Positions 1 to 7,988 of a stretch of DNA of 61,464 bases are shown here, in pieces. The notes beneath the pieces were generated by a model. That model saw only the letters and a program-made list of their open reading frames with translations, was not told where the DNA came from and did not search any database. Every line of letters starts with the position of its first letter. Positions within the stretch are counted from its first letter, which is position 1. This stretch comes from an uncultured Opitutaceae bacterium. Its GTDB lineage: Bacteria > Verrucomicrobiota > Verrucomicrobiia > Opitutales > Opitutaceae. The stretch covers positions 1-61,464 of the forward strand of contig CALFXL010000047.1 in NCBI GenBank assembly GCA_937958045.1. The letters run 5' to 3'. The translations under genes were made by a program, and so were the position numbers.

Positions 1-1776
1 GACGTGTTTCGGCGCGGAGCCGCCGGCGCCGGTTTCGAAGAGACCGCCGCCGTTCATGAGGGGAACGATGGAGAGCATCTTGGCGCTGGTGCCGACTTCG
101 AGGATCGGGAAGAGGTCGGTGAGGTAATCGCGGAGGACGTTGCCGGTGACGCTGATGGTGTCCTGACCTTTGACGATGCGCTCGAGCGTGGCGCGGCAGG
201 CTTCGGCCGGCGGAAGGATCTTGATGTCGAGACCGGAGGTGTCGTGCTGGGCGAGGTATTTCTCGACCTTGGCGATGATCTGGGCGTCGTGCGCGCGGTT
301 CTTATCGAGCCAGAAAATGGCGGGCGTGTTGGAGAGACGCGCGCGGTTGACGGCGAGTTTCACCCAGTCCTGCACGGGGGCGTCCTTCGTCTGGCAAGCG
401 CGCCAGATGTCGCCTTCTTCGACGGCGTGTTCGAGGAGAACGTTGCCCGAGGAATCGACGACGCGGATGGTGCCGTTGGCGGGCGCGATGAAGGTCTTGT
501 TGTGCGAACCGTATTCTTCGGCTGCTTGCGCCATGAGGCCGACATTGGGCACGGAGCCCATGGTGCGCGGATCAAGCGCGCCGTTCTTTTTGCAGAACTC
601 GATGACGGTTTGATAAACGCCGGCGTACGAGCTGTCGGGGATGACGGCGAGGGTGTCTTGTTGTTTGCCGTCCTTGTTCCACATCTGGCCGGACGTGCGG
701 ATCATCGCGGGCATGGAAGCGTCGATGATGACGTCGGACGGAACGTGGAGATTGGTGATGCCTTTGTCGGAGTTGACCATCGCGAGGGACGGGCCGGAGG
801 CGTAGGCGGCCTGGATGTCGGCTTCGATGGCGGCTTTTTGATCGGCGGGAAGTTTTTCGATTTTGGCGAGGAGATCGCCGAAACCATTGTTCAGATCGAC
901 GCCGAGCTCCGCGAAAGTGGCGGCGTGTTTCGCGAGGAGGTCTTTGAAGAAAACGCGCACGGCGTGGCCGAAGAGGACGGGGTCGGAGACCTTCATCATC
1001 GTGGCCTTGAGGTGGACGGAGAAGAGCACGCCGTCGGCCTTGGCTTCGGCGATTTGTTTTTCGAGGAAGGCGACGAGGGCCTTCTTGCTCATGAAGGTGG
1101 CGTCGATGATTTCGCCGGCCTTGAGCGGAGTCTTGTCCTTGAGGACCTTGGTGCTGCCATCGGTGCCGACGAACTCGATCTTCACATCGGTCGCGGCGGG
1201 GACGGTGACGGACTTCTCGTTGGAATAAAAATCATCGCGGCCCATCGTGCCGACGCGGGTTTTGGACGACGGCGACCATGCGCCCATCGAGTGCGGGTGT
1301 TTGCGGGCGTAGTCTTTGACGGCCTTGGGCGCGCGGCGGTCGGAGTTGCCTTCGCGGAGGACGGGATTGACGGCGGAGCCGAGGACTTTCGTGTAGCGGG
1401 CCTTCGCGTCTTTTTCTTCGTCGGTGACGGGATTTTCGGGGAAATCGGGAATCGCGTAGCCCTTGGCCTGGAGCTCGGCGATGGCAGCCTTCAACTGCGG
1501 GATCGAAGCGGAGATGTTGGGCAGTTTGATGATGTTGGCCTCGGGCTTGAGCGTGAGGGCACCGAGCTCGGCGAGGTGATCGCCGATGCGTTGCGTTTCG
1601 GTGAGTTTATCGGGCCATTGCGCGAGGATGCGCCCCGCGAGCGAAATGTCGCGCGTCTCGACCGCGATACCGGCATGTTTCGTGAACGCCTGGACGATCG
1701 GTAGGAGCGAATAAGTGGCGAGCGCAGGCGCTTCGTCGGTCTTGGTGTAGATGATGGTGGGCTTCGCGGCGGACAT
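1..1776 (-). CDS. icd: NADP-dependent isocitrate dehydrogenase, monomeric type (3' end outside window)
   Basis: The minus frame opens at ATG 1776 and runs without a stop to the first base of the window, giving 592 residues beginning MSAAKPTIIYTKTDEAPALA. This N-terminus and the segments SMGAWSPSSKTRVGTMG and SVHLKATMMKVSDPVLFGH are typical of the monomeric, roughly 740-residue NADP-IDH family, so about 150 C-terminal residues are missing. The enzyme oxidatively decarboxylates isocitrate to 2-oxoglutarate in the cytoplasmic TCA cycle, producing NADPH. It is unrelated in fold arrangement to the dimeric E. coli-type Icd. No frameshift is visible in the part present. The next gene upstream (DUF1579) is in the same direction but separated by a terminator, so icd probably has its own promoter in 1777-2008. 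Confidence 0.95.
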   Translation of the reverse strand, partial: MSAAKPTIIYTKTDEAPALATYSLLPIVQAFTKHAGIAVETRDISLAGRILAQWPDKLTETQRIGDHLAELGALTLKPEANIIKLPNISASIPQLKAAIAELQAKGYAIPDFPENPVTDEEKDAKARYTKVLGSAVNPVLREGNSDRRAPKAVKDYARKHPHSMGAWSPSSKTRVGTMGRDDFYSNEKSVTVPAATDVKIEFVGTDGSTKVLKDKTPLKAGEIIDATFMSKKALVAFLEKQIAEAKADGVLFSVHLKATMMKVSDPVLFGHAVRVFFKDLLAKHAATFAELGVDLNNGFGDLLAKIEKLPADQKAAIEADIQAAYASGPSLAMVNSDKGITNLHVPSDVIIDASMPAMIRTSGQMWNKDGKQQDTLAVIPDSSYAGVYQTVIEFCKKNGALDPRTMGSVPNVGLMAQAAEEYGSHNKTFIAPANGTIRVVDSSGNVLLEHAVEEGDIWRACQTKDAPVQDWVKLAVNRARLSNTPAIFWLDKNRAHDAQIIAKVEKYLAQHDTSGLDIKILPPAEACRATLERIVKGQDTISVTGNVLRDYLTDLFPILEVGTSAKMLSIVPLMNGGGLFETGAGGSAPKHV

Positions 1777-2008
1777 GAGTGAGGCGAGTTGTGTGATTAG
1801 AAATTCTTTTGGAAGGGAAAGCTAAGGGCGGATGGGGCGGCGGGGTCAAAAGCAATCATGGAGAGAAGGGTGAATGGAGAAGGGGGAAGAGTGAAAAGAG
1901 GGGGGAGGCGAATGACGAAGGGTCGAAGGGGGGGATGGCGGAATGGCCAATGACCAGTGACGAATGACCAATGGCCGGTGGACTGCGGGCGGGCGGGGCT
2001 TTTGAGGA
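1777..2008. other. Intergenic region upstream of icd with purine-rich stretch and dispersed repeat
   Basis: No gene is visible here. The plus strand is strongly purine-rich from about 1845 to 1935 (runs of GGGGGAAGAG type). It is followed at 1937-1978 by a low-complexity patch built from AATGACCA / TGACGAATGACC units, which recurs at 3333-3401. The icd promoter should lie here on the minus strand, but no convincing -35/-10 pair was found. Confidence 0.5.
1937..1978. repeat. Dispersed ATGACCAATG-type low-complexity repeat, copy 1
   Basis: The stretch contains overlapping units GGCCAATGACC, AGTGACGAATGACC and AATGGCC. The same units appear in a second copy at 3333-3401, on the other side of the DUF1579 and AhpD-like genes. 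It lies wholly in non-coding sequence between icd and the DUF1579 terminator. Confidence 0.6.
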
Positions 2009-2043
2009 CAAAAAATGCCGCGCGTGGGTGTCCACGGCGCGGC
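2009..2043 (-). terminator. Rho-independent terminator of the DUF1579 gene
   Basis: GCCGCGC (2017-2023) pairs with GCGCGGC (2037-2043). The stem extends inward as GTGG/CCAC with one bulged base around a GTGT loop. Reading the minus strand, the hairpin is followed by A and then six T (plus-strand A run 2010-2015). It lies 28 bases after the stop of the DUF1579 gene. Confidence 0.85.
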
Positions 2044-2071
2044 TGGGGCGAGAGGGAAAGTGGCGGAGCGA

Positions 2072-2638
2072 TTATTTTTTTCGCCGATGGTTCACGGTGA
2101 GCATCTGCGTCCAAGAGCCATCGTCGTTTTGGAAAGACGACGTGAAGACGCGGTGATCGGGACTCTTGAACTCTATTGTTTCCTTAAACTTCACGAGACC
2201 GGGTTTGAATGGGCACGGGCCTTCGCTGTGGAGCGTGAGCGTTTTGCGCGCGGGATCGACGGTGCCTTCGTACAACCAAAGGATCCCCGTCATGGAATCG
2301 ACCCAAGTGCCGACGTACTTTTGTTTCGAGGCATCGTAGCCGAGGGTGATGATGCCGGTCATCGTGCCGGGCAGGCCTTCCATCGTGCCGGTGCCTTCAC
2401 CGATGACCCAGAAACCGCCGATGGAGCGCACGGTTTCGGTGCCTTTGCCCTTCATGGGCGGATGATCGGGAATGCCAAAAACTTCGGTTTCGCTTTCCCA
2501 TTCGCCGACAAATTGCTGGAGCCACTGGTGTTCGGCGGTCGGCTGCGGCATCTGCTGATGGTCCATCTCCTGCGCGCGTGCGAACGCGCTGAGGCCGACA
2601 AATGCCAAGAGGAGTGTGATGAGATAATTTCGTTTCAT
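2072..2638 (-). CDS. Secreted DUF1579 domain protein
   Basis: 188 residues. I chose ATG 2638 (MKRNYLITLLLAF) because it begins a clean signal peptide with a likely cleavage after SAFARA. The mature part has the DUF1579 pattern: EHQWLQQFVGEWE near the start, GGFWVIGEGTGTMEG, GIITLGYDASKQKYVGTWVD in the middle, and a C-terminal SFQNDDGSWTQMLTVNHRRK. DUF1579 proteins are predicted beta-barrel, lipocalin-like proteins of unknown ligand, often described as having a heme or lipid pocket, but no function is established. The location would be periplasmic or exported. The gene is monocistronic, with a strong terminator directly downstream. Confidence 0.85.
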   Translation of the reverse strand: MKRNYLITLLLAFVGLSAFARAQEMDHQQMPQPTAEHQWLQQFVGEWESETEVFGIPDHPPMKGKGTETVRSIGGFWVIGEGTGTMEGLPGTMTGIITLGYDASKQKYVGTWVDSMTGILWLYEGTVDPARKTLTLHSEGPCPFKPGLVKFKETIEFKSPDHRVFTSSFQNDDGSWTQMLTVNHRRKK

Positions 2639-2804
2639 AGGGTGACTTTGTTTTGGGGCGGTCAACCGGCCCGAATACTCAACGAATGACCGGCGCGGGT
2701 TTGGACACTTCGATGGAAAATGCGTTCGTGTGGCGGTGCGTATTTGGAGGAAGGCGTTGGCTGCAGGGATGTTCTAAATAGGTGAGCGGGCGATCCGGCG
2801 CAGC

Positions 2805-2831
2805 TGTCACAAAACGAAACGCTTTTTCGTC
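2805..2831 (+). promoter_or_regulatory. Predicted ECF41-type promoter of the AhpD-like gene
   Basis: TGTCACA (2805-2811) is followed by exactly 16 bases and then CGTC (2828-2831). This matches the TGTCACA-N16-CGTC consensus known for ECF41 sigma factors. It sits immediately upstream of the carboxymuconolactone decarboxylase-like gene, the usual ECF41 target class, and the ECF41 gene itself is the next gene downstream. With the usual -10 to start-site spacing, transcription would begin near 2837-2840, almost at the chosen start codon. Confidence 0.85.
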
Positions 2832-2841
2832 TCAGAGGACG

Positions 2842-3336
2842 ATGAACACAGAAACGATGACTCAAACCGCCGCGACGAGTGCGGCGCCGTATCCACGAAT
2901 CAACTACCGCCAAGCCTCGCCGGCGTCGATGCAAGCGATGTGGGCTTTGCAGAAGACGGTGAACGAAAGCGGCCTCGAAAAATCGCTGCTGGAACTCGTG
3001 AAGTTGCGCGCATCGCTGCTCAACGGCTGCGCGTATTGCATCGACATGCATTTCCGCGACGCCAAAGCGGCGGGTGAACGCGAAGAGCGCTTGTACCTGC
3101 TCAACGCGTGGGAGGAGACGCACGATCTTTATACACCGCGCGAAAAAGCGGCGCTGCGTTGGACGGAGGCGTTGACGAAACTCGCGGGCAATCCGGTGGG
3201 CGACGCGTTGTTCGAGGAAGCGCGCGAACAGTTCACCGACGAAGAAATGGCGCTCCTCACGCTCGCGATCGTCGCGATCAACGGCTGGAACCGATTCAGC
3301 ATTGGCTTCGCCATGCCGATCCGGTTTGGGCAGTGA
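2842..3336 (+). CDS. Carboxymuconolactone decarboxylase / AhpD-like protein (ECF41 target)
   Basis: 164 residues from ATG 2842, preceded by AGAGGA at 2834-2839. The AhpD core is clear: ELVKLRAS, then C63-A-Y-C66 with H70 (CAYCIDMH), the redox CxxC...H motif of alkylhydroperoxidase-D-like proteins. Members act as peroxidase adaptors or decarboxylases in the cytoplasm, and the specific substrate cannot be read from sequence. A perfect ECF41 promoter lies just upstream and the ECF41 gene follows. This is the conserved COE (carboxymuconolactone decarboxylase / oxidoreductase / epimerase) linkage described for that sigma group. Because the predicted transcription start falls around 2837-2840, the mRNA may be nearly leaderless, or translation may begin at the second ATG (2857, MTQTAATS). 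Confidence 0.9.
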   Translation: MNTETMTQTAATSAAPYPRINYRQASPASMQAMWALQKTVNESGLEKSLLELVKLRASLLNGCAYCIDMHFRDAKAAGEREERLYLLNAWEETHDLYTPREKAALRWTEALTKLAGNPVGDALFEEAREQFTDEEMALLTLAIVAINGWNRFSIGFAMPIRFGQ

Positions 3337-3401
3337 CGAATGACCAACGACCAATGACGAAGGCCGAGCGACGAATGACGGTGTGTCATTGGTTATTGGT
3401 T
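3333..3401. repeat. Dispersed ATGACCAATG-type low-complexity repeat, copy 2
   Basis: Directly after the stop of the AhpD-like gene come TGACGAATGACC, AACGACCAATGACGAA, ACGAATGACGG and the inverted form TGTCATTGGTTATTGG. The same units form copy 1 at 1937-1978. The patch ends about 58 bases before the sigma factor start. Confidence 0.6.
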
Positions 3402-3458
3402 TTTCTTTCGCGTTTGGATTTTGGCGTATGAGATTTTCCCGCCGAGTTGCGGTGCCTC

Positions 3459-4349
3459 ATGACTGACGTCTTCCAAGAACATCGCGCGCTGCTCTTCAGC
3501 ATCGCTTACCGCATGCTCGGGAGCGCGCAGGATGCGGAGGATATGGTGCAGGAAACCTTTCTTCGCTGGCGCACGCAGGACGTCGCGACGATCGATTCGG
3601 CGAAAGCGTGGCTAGTCGCGACGGTCACGCGTTTGAGCATCGACCAGTTGCGTTCGGCGCGGCGACAACGCGAGGACTACGTCGGTCTGTGGTTGCCGGA
3701 GCCGATCGTCGGCGCAGATGAAAACACGGCGAGTCCGACGCGGCTCGCGGCGCTCAACGATTCGCTCGGGCTCGCCTTCATGCACCTGCTCGAGCAGCTG
3801 GGGCCGGTGGAGCGCGCGGTGTTTTTGCTGCGCGAAGTGTTTGATCGCGAATACGCGGAGATCGGGGACGTCGTCGGGAAAAGCGAAGCGAATTGCCGTC
3901 AGATTTTTCGTCGCGCGAAAACGCGACTCGGCCAGCGCGATTGGGACGAAGAGCCGGCGGGGGAACAAGCGGAGCGCATGGTGCGCCAGTTTTTGGACGC
4001 GTGCGCGACGGGCGACATGCAGAGTTTTCTCGCCGTGCTCACGGAAGACGCGGTGCTTTATTCGGATGGCGGCGGCAAAGTACGCGCCGCGCTCAAGCCG
4101 ATCTACAGCGCGGCGTTCATCGGACGCTTTTATATGGGCGTGCGCAAAAAATCCTTCGCGGGAGCGCGCGCGGAGATCGTTCGTGTGAACGGAAAAATCG
4201 GCGCGATCGTGCGACGCGCGGATGGCAGCGTGGTGGTGAAAGCGTTCGCGTTCGCGGGCGGGAAAATCAAAGCGGTGTATTTTGTGAGCAATCCCGCGAA
4301 GCTCGCGACGGCGCGCGCGCTATTGCGCGATCACTCGATCCAGCCGTGA
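3459..4349 (+). CDS. ECF41 RNA polymerase sigma factor with fused SnoaL-like C-terminal domain
   Basis: 296 residues from ATG 3459. Sigma region 2 spans about residues 8-72 (AYRMLGSAQDAEDMVQETF, DQLRSARR). Region 4 spans about 105-158 (LEQLGPVERAVFLLREVFD, YAEIGDVVGKSEANCRQIFR). A roughly 130-residue SnoaL_2-like extension follows. All three ECF41 signature motifs are present: WLPEP at 78-82 in the linker, DGGGK at 203-207 and NPAKL at 278-282. In this family the C-terminal domain modulates activity in place of a classical anti-sigma factor, and none is encoded nearby. The gene follows its predicted target in the same direction with a 122-base gap. No good ECF41 promoter was found directly before it, so autoregulation would have to come by readthrough. 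Its 3' end overlaps the convergent esterase gene by 19 bases. Confidence 0.95.
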   Translation: MTDVFQEHRALLFSIAYRMLGSAQDAEDMVQETFLRWRTQDVATIDSAKAWLVATVTRLSIDQLRSARRQREDYVGLWLPEPIVGADENTASPTRLAALNDSLGLAFMHLLEQLGPVERAVFLLREVFDREYAEIGDVVGKSEANCRQIFRRAKTRLGQRDWDEEPAGEQAERMVRQFLDACATGDMQSFLAVLTEDAVLYSDGGGKVRAALKPIYSAAFIGRFYMGVRKKSFAGARAEIVRVNGKIGAIVRRADGSVVVKAFAFAGGKIKAVYFVSNPAKLATARALLRDHSIQP

Positions 4350-5275
4350 AGACGCAGCCAGGCTTCGAGACGCTCGGGCCAATCGGACGTCGGACCATTG
4401 CCCGGACGCATGCCAACGCCGTGTCCGCCCTTTTCGAAGGCGTGGAGTTCGGCGGGCACTTTGTTGCGCTTGAGGGCGGCGTAAAAAGCGAGCGCGTTAT
4501 CGACCGGCACGGCGCCGTCTTCGGTGGTGTGGAAGATGAACGTGGGCGGCGTTTGCGCGGTGACTTGGTTTTCAACCGACCAGCGTGCGACGAGCTCGGG
4601 CGAAGGATTTTCGCCGAGCAAGGCGCGCTTCGAACCCGCGTGCGTATGCGGCTCGGTCATGGTGATCACCGGGTAGCAAAGAATCGCAAAATCGGGACGC
4701 GCGCTCACGGCATCGAGCGCAGCGCCGGTTTTTCCTTCAGGCGCATCGAAGAGCGTGGCGGTGGAAGCGGTGAGATGTCCGCCTGCGGACGACCCCATGA
4801 TGCCGATGCGATCGGGCTTCACACCGAACTCGGCCGCGCGTGAACGCACGAGGCGGATCGAGCGAAGCGCGTCCTGAAGCGGCGCGGGCTGGCCGTATTC
4901 AATCATTCGATACTTGAGCACGAAGGCGGTGATGCCGCGCGCGTTGAGCCATTGCGCGTATTCGGCGCCTTCTTTGTCCATCGCGAGTCGCACGTAGCCG
5001 CCGCCCGGGCAAACGATGACGGCGGTGCCGTTAGCTTTGTCCGCGGGCGCGAGATAAACCGTGAGCGACGGATAGTGGATGTTCGACGTGCGATTGTCGG
5101 TCGTCATCTCCTCGCCCGCATCGGCGCGGAGATTGGGAACACCTTCGGGCCAGAGTGAAATGACGGCGGGCTCGGTGGTGGCGGACATGAGTGGTGCGAA
5201 AGCGAGAAGCAGCGACGCGAAGAGAGGACGGGAATTGCGGAGAGAGAAAAACGAAGCGGGGCGAGGGGCTTTCAT
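4331..5275 (-). CDS. Secreted alpha/beta hydrolase, BD-FAE/acetyl-esterase-like
   Basis: 314 residues from ATG 5275 with an N-terminal signal sequence ending near residue 31 (LLLAFAPLMSA). The oxyanion-hole motif CPGGGY is at about 89-94. The nucleophile elbow GSSAG is at 161-165, with Ser163 the likely nucleophile. HTTEDGAVPV and the late GGHGVG supply the acid and base. The family includes acetyl-xylan, feruloyl and related carbohydrate esterases. An exported esterase fits the plant-polysaccharide genes elsewhere in the window, but the substrate is not determinable. It lies 43 bases after the 857-residue unknown in the same direction, so co-transcription is possible. Its 3' end overlaps the ECF41 gene tail to tail, leaving no room for an intergenic terminator. 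Confidence 0.85.
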   Translation of the reverse strand: MKAPRPASFFSLRNSRPLFASLLLAFAPLMSATTEPAVISLWPEGVPNLRADAGEEMTTDNRTSNIHYPSLTVYLAPADKANGTAVIVCPGGGYVRLAMDKEGAEYAQWLNARGITAFVLKYRMIEYGQPAPLQDALRSIRLVRSRAAEFGVKPDRIGIMGSSAGGHLTASTATLFDAPEGKTGAALDAVSARPDFAILCYPVITMTEPHTHAGSKRALLGENPSPELVARWSVENQVTAQTPPTFIFHTTEDGAVPVDNALAFYAALKRNKVPAELHAFEKGGHGVGMRPGNGPTSDWPERLEAWLRLHGWIE

Positions 5276-5318
5276 GTGGACAACGATGCGATGAAATCGA
5301 GCGAACGAAAGGAACTCC

Positions 5319-7892
5319 TTAGCGGACCGTTGGAGGCGGCGGTTCGTTTTTCCAAAGACGATATTTTATCGTGATCGTGGCGTCGAAAGTCGGGACGTAC
5401 GGAAGCGTGCCGCTCCCATCGAACGTTTTGCTGCCCTCGATGTAGTCCTGCGTGTCGTCGTGCGGTTCGATGATCGTGAAGGTCGAAGGATGTAAGGCAT
5501 CGAGCAGACTCAGCATCGCAGGTCCGGACTGATTCGCGCTGCGACCTGAGCTGGATTCGGAACGCGCGACCATACATTCGGCGACGAAGAAGGGATTCAA
5601 TTCGAGCGTCATGAAACCACCGTTGAACGTGAGCGACGCGCTGCCGCTGGGCTCGGCCCGCGAAAGACGTTCGAGTTGGTTGCGTGCGGGCGGCTGGATT
5701 TGGAGCGGACCATTGGCTTCGTAGCGATTGTGGCTTTTGGCGTTTCTCGCGGAGGAACGGTCGTCGAGGCGGAACATGCGCGAGTCGCCATCGACCTCGA
5801 GCATGTGGCGGGCGTTGTTCTTGTAATTGTTTTCCTGCTCTTCGATCTCGCCCCATTCGGGCGTGTGCAGACGGCCCTCGACATGGCGATCGAGCGACCA
5901 GACGTAGTCTGTCTCGGGTCCGCCTTTTTCGGCCTTCTGGCGTTTCGAACCTGACGCATTGACGATGATGGAGAATTCACCCTCCCAGGCGGGTTCTTTC
6001 CAATCGGTTACCTCGAAGGACTTGCCCTGTTGAAAAAACAGCGACGTGCGCAGCATCATGTCGGCGAGGAAACCGAGCGATCCCTGGACGACGCCGGAGG
6101 AGGACGTGTTGATGATGTCGTTCACGTCTTGGACGACATTGCCGACCTTGAGCGTGACCTCGACGCCGACGACGGCGCGGCGTGGGTAAGGACGGACGTT
6201 TTTGGAGAGATTTTTTCTCTGCGGCGCACCCTCGATGATGATGGAGGTTTCGCCGTCGTCGTTGGTGATGGTACCGGTGAACGGCTGGCCGCTCGCGAAT
6301 TGGACGAAAGCGAGATCGGGGCGATACGTGGAGCCGCCTTTGGCGGTGCGATATTTGGTGTCGGTGGCGCCTTCGCGAAAACGCCAGACAACCTTCGCGC
6401 CGCCCGCGGGACCGCCGTCGGGCACTTGGAGATCGAGCGCGGCGAGATTGCCCGCGGCGCGCACAGCTTTCAGGGCATCGCTTTTGGGGAAATCGATGGC
6501 GACGCGCGCTCGCACGGTGCGCTGCTGGCCGGCCTGTCGGGTTTTGGTACGTACGAGCGGCGCGTCCTCGACCTCGAGTGTGATGTTTTGCCGCGCGACG
6601 GACATGATGGATTTAAACCACGCCATCGCCGTGTTGATGATGCCGGCGGCTTTGCCGTAGCGTTCGAGGCCGCTTTTGTATTCGGAGCTGAGATCGGGCT
6701 CGGGGAGATTGGCGTCGATGACCTTGCTCGTGTACGCGCCCCAGCCGGTCGCCCAGATGTCGCCCGCCGCGCCGGCGAGCTGGCTGCCGAAAGAGCCGGA
6801 GTCGTTTTGCGCGAGTTGAAAACCGATGCTCGCCAAAGGAAGCGGCCGCGAACGCGTCCATGCGGCGGAGCGATTGCGGGAATTTTTCGGCGCGGACTTT
6901 TCCGCCGCGGCGTGGAGATCCGCGATGATGACGCGATGGATGAGCGCGATCTGCAGAAACGAAAGCGGCTGGTCGCGCCACTCGGCGAGAAACCGTTCGG
7001 AGAGATTCACCTTTTCGCCGGTGAATGCTTCGACGAGTTGGTCCATATCGATGCCGGTCTCACGCATCGTCTGCATCTGCATGCGCTGCGAGACCGTGCC
7101 GATCTCGGTCATGATGGAGACGATTTTTTGTTGTGCGGCCATCAGCGCGGCGGGGTCGTTGCCGCTCGCGGACATTTTTTTCTGCACGGCCATCAACTCG
7201 GCTTGGAGCTCCTGGATGCGCGTTTCGTATTGCTTCGTGCTGTTGGCGGCGGGCTTGGTCTTCGTGCTTTTCGGTGGTGGCGACGGCGAGAGGATCGGGT
7301 CGTCTTTGGACCAACGCGGACCGGAGAGATTTTCGCGGTCGATCAAGTCTGCTTCGGACGCGAGCAGATCGTAATTCGCGGCGCTGGCGCGGCCGAGCGC
7401 GACGATGAAACGCGCCCAGAAACGTTGCTGCGGTTGATCGCTCTCGGCGGACTGGCGAATCGAGAGGAGGATGTCTTGCGCGAGCGTTTCGGGATCGTCG
7501 GCTTCGAACGGGATGGCGAGAACCTGCGCGTAGTTGATCAGCCGAATCGCGGGCAACGCATCGAGGTTCCACGTGAGTTCCTCGATTTCATAATCGCGCA
7601 TCGCGAGACCGGTGGCGGTGCCGGCGGGCGGAGAGCGCAGCAAATCGCCCTTTTCGTTGCGCACGCCCCAACCCATGCGATCGAGCGCTTCGTGCAACGC
7701 GTCCCGCGCGCCGTCGCCGCCCTCGAGATATTTTCGCGCGAGCACGAGTGCGATGGTGTCCGCATCGTACGGCATGGGCTCTTCGGCGGACTGCGTGGAG
7801 AAACCTTGGGCGAGCAGCGAGGATGCTGCGAAGACAAGAACGCACGCGCCGGCGATAACGCGGCGAAGCGTGGAGGCGATGAGCGGCGACAT
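5319..7892 (-). CDS. Large secreted protein of unknown function (857 aa)
   Basis: I do not recognise this protein. It has a signal peptide at residues 1-29 (VLVFAASSLLAQ). An alpha-helical N-terminal half runs to about residue 420 and includes a Lys/Pro-rich linker (SPSPPPKSTKTKPAANSTK) and a predicted coiled coil at about 218-285 (QELQAELMAVQKKM). The C-terminal half looks beta-rich, with segments such as ITLEVEDAPLVRTKTR, TGTITNDDGETSIII and TFDATITIKYRLWK. No Cys pairs, catalytic motif or sorting tail are evident. ATG 7892 is well placed for the signal peptide. It follows the DUF3516 helicase gene by 96 bases and precedes the esterase gene by 43 bases, all on the minus strand. A periplasmic or surface role is inferred only from the signal peptide. 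Confidence 0.8.
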   Translation of the reverse strand: MSPLIASTLRRVIAGACVLVFAASSLLAQGFSTQSAEEPMPYDADTIALVLARKYLEGGDGARDALHEALDRMGWGVRNEKGDLLRSPPAGTATGLAMRDYEIEELTWNLDALPAIRLINYAQVLAIPFEADDPETLAQDILLSIRQSAESDQPQQRFWARFIVALGRASAANYDLLASEADLIDRENLSGPRWSKDDPILSPSPPPKSTKTKPAANSTKQYETRIQELQAELMAVQKKMSASGNDPAALMAAQQKIVSIMTEIGTVSQRMQMQTMRETGIDMDQLVEAFTGEKVNLSERFLAEWRDQPLSFLQIALIHRVIIADLHAAAEKSAPKNSRNRSAAWTRSRPLPLASIGFQLAQNDSGSFGSQLAGAAGDIWATGWGAYTSKVIDANLPEPDLSSEYKSGLERYGKAAGIINTAMAWFKSIMSVARQNITLEVEDAPLVRTKTRQAGQQRTVRARVAIDFPKSDALKAVRAAGNLAALDLQVPDGGPAGGAKVVWRFREGATDTKYRTAKGGSTYRPDLAFVQFASGQPFTGTITNDDGETSIIIEGAPQRKNLSKNVRPYPRRAVVGVEVTLKVGNVVQDVNDIINTSSSGVVQGSLGFLADMMLRTSLFFQQGKSFEVTDWKEPAWEGEFSIIVNASGSKRQKAEKGGPETDYVWSLDRHVEGRLHTPEWGEIEEQENNYKNNARHMLEVDGDSRMFRLDDRSSARNAKSHNRYEANGPLQIQPPARNQLERLSRAEPSGSASLTFNGGFMTLELNPFFVAECMVARSESSSGRSANQSGPAMLSLLDALHPSTFTIIEPHDDTQDYIEGSKTFDGSGTLPYVPTFDATITIKYRLWKNEPPPPTVR

Positions 7893-7988
7893 GAGGATGG
7901 GGTGACGCTGCGGTTGTGTTGTGAGGATCAGCTGACCAAGAAGCAGGAAAGGGGCCTGAAGTGCAGCGGCTGTCGCGGGGTGATGATG

